This document shows positions 63,837 through 64,000 of a DNA stretch of 64,000 nucleotides, one piece after another (within the stretch, counting starts at the first letter, position 1; each line of letters opens with the position of its first letter). The notes under the pieces were generated by a model. It saw only the letters and a list, made by a program, of their open reading frames with translations. It ran no database searches and was not told where the DNA came from. The translations under genes were made by a program, and so were the position numbers. Source of the DNA: Clostridium sp. (lineage in GTDB: Bacteria > Bacillota > Clostridia > Clostridiales > Clostridiaceae); the NCBI RefSeq assembly GCF_029267215.1, contig NZ_JARIDH010000044.1, positions 141,080 through 205,079 of the forward strand, read 5' to 3'.

Positions 63837-64000
63837 TTAAGCTCTGTTTATTGAACCGAATAATTCCATTTTCTCTTTAACTGTAGCTTTTATAGCTTCG
63901 AATCCAGGATTTAATAATTTTCTTGGGTCAAATCCTTTTCCTTCTAAGTCTTTTCCAGCTTCTATATATTTACGAGTAGCTTCAGCAAATGATAATTGAC
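63837..64000 (-). CDS. fba: Class II fructose-bisphosphate aldolase, C-terminal part
   Basis: Only the last 54 codons lie in the window, with the rest beyond 64000. The reading ends LSFAEATRKYIEAGKDLEG, then KGFDPRKLLNPGFEAIKATV, then KEKMELFGSINRA and stop. The DPRKLLNPG and FGSINRA tail are typical of the Fba class II enzyme that splits fructose-1,6-bisphosphate in glycolysis. The codon choice is that of a highly expressed gene. Confidence 0.93.
   Translation of the reverse strand, partial: QLSFAEATRKYIEAGKDLEGKGFDPRKLLNPGFEAIKATVKEKMELFGSINRA

Noticed and set aside
1..64000. CRISPR arrays, insertion sequences, prophage or att sites
   Set aside because: No regularly spaced repeats, transposase or integrase motifs, or phage structural genes were seen on either strand.

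Overview
The window looks like chromosome of a low-GC, spore-forming Clostridium sensu stricto, and gene content and codon use fit Clostridium perfringens or a very close relative. The reasons are strongly A+T-rich intergenic DNA, near-universal AGGAGG-type ribosome sites, TTG/GTG starts, Csp-type germination-protease and Cys-rich coat-type genes, and the clpP-clpX / lonB-lonA-engB block. I see no insertion sequence, prophage, CRISPR array or plasmid gene. This is mostly core chromosome with some lineage-specific surface and spore genes.

Layout. 0-5 kb: P1-family peptidase and ECF S-component; HD-domain protein; tandem glycine riboswitch driving a Na+/amino-acid symporter; PlsC. 5-15 kb: homocysteine methyltransferase-like protein, GH38 alpha-mannosidase, ACT-domain regulator, DUF1653, an rnfC-rnfD pair without the other rnf genes, a ClC antiporter. 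15-28 kb: flavin reductase, two wall amidases facing each other, M16C peptidase, exonuclease-BRCT fusion, TcaA-like membrane protein, DeoD, a small Cys-rich protein, DEAD-box helicase. 28-37 kb: protein quality control (tig, clpP-clpX, lonB, lonA-engB). 37-39 kb: four small Cys/Gly- or Asn/Gly-rich genes that look like spore-coat or exosporium proteins. 39-49 kb: zinc phospholipase-like protein, SEC-C methionine aminopeptidase, tRNA-Leu, a VanY-like carboxypeptidase next to a DUF368/PopT undecaprenyl-phosphate translocase, alkaline-phosphatase-superfamily enzyme, Cax antiporter. 49-57 kb: CobD-like PLP enzyme, TPP-riboswitch-controlled thiT, Csp-type subtilase, GNAT, and a BusR-like c-di-AMP-type regulator divergent from a BCCT betaine transporter. 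57-64 kb: RNase Z, YbaK, an SH3b x4-NlpC/P60 hydrolase, CYTH protein, NdpA-like protein, and the 3' end of fba.

How the parts work together. Three themes recur: cell-wall turnover (amidases, VanY, NlpC/P60, PopT, TcaA-like), spore biology (Cys-rich cluster, Csp protease), and osmotic/ion control (BusR-BCCT, ClC with an RCK_C domain, Cax). Two metabolite riboswitches tie transport to need: glycine for an AGCS symporter, TPP for ThiT. Most convergent gene pairs share one symmetric A-stem-T terminator.

The best candidates for under-described biology are the Cys-rich cluster (37347-39062), the orphan rnfCD pair (10700-13019), and the BusR/BCCT module with a long inverted repeat in its leader (55123-56944). 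Many starts were moved from the longest open frame to an internal ATG with a well-spaced ribosome site, and each case is noted.
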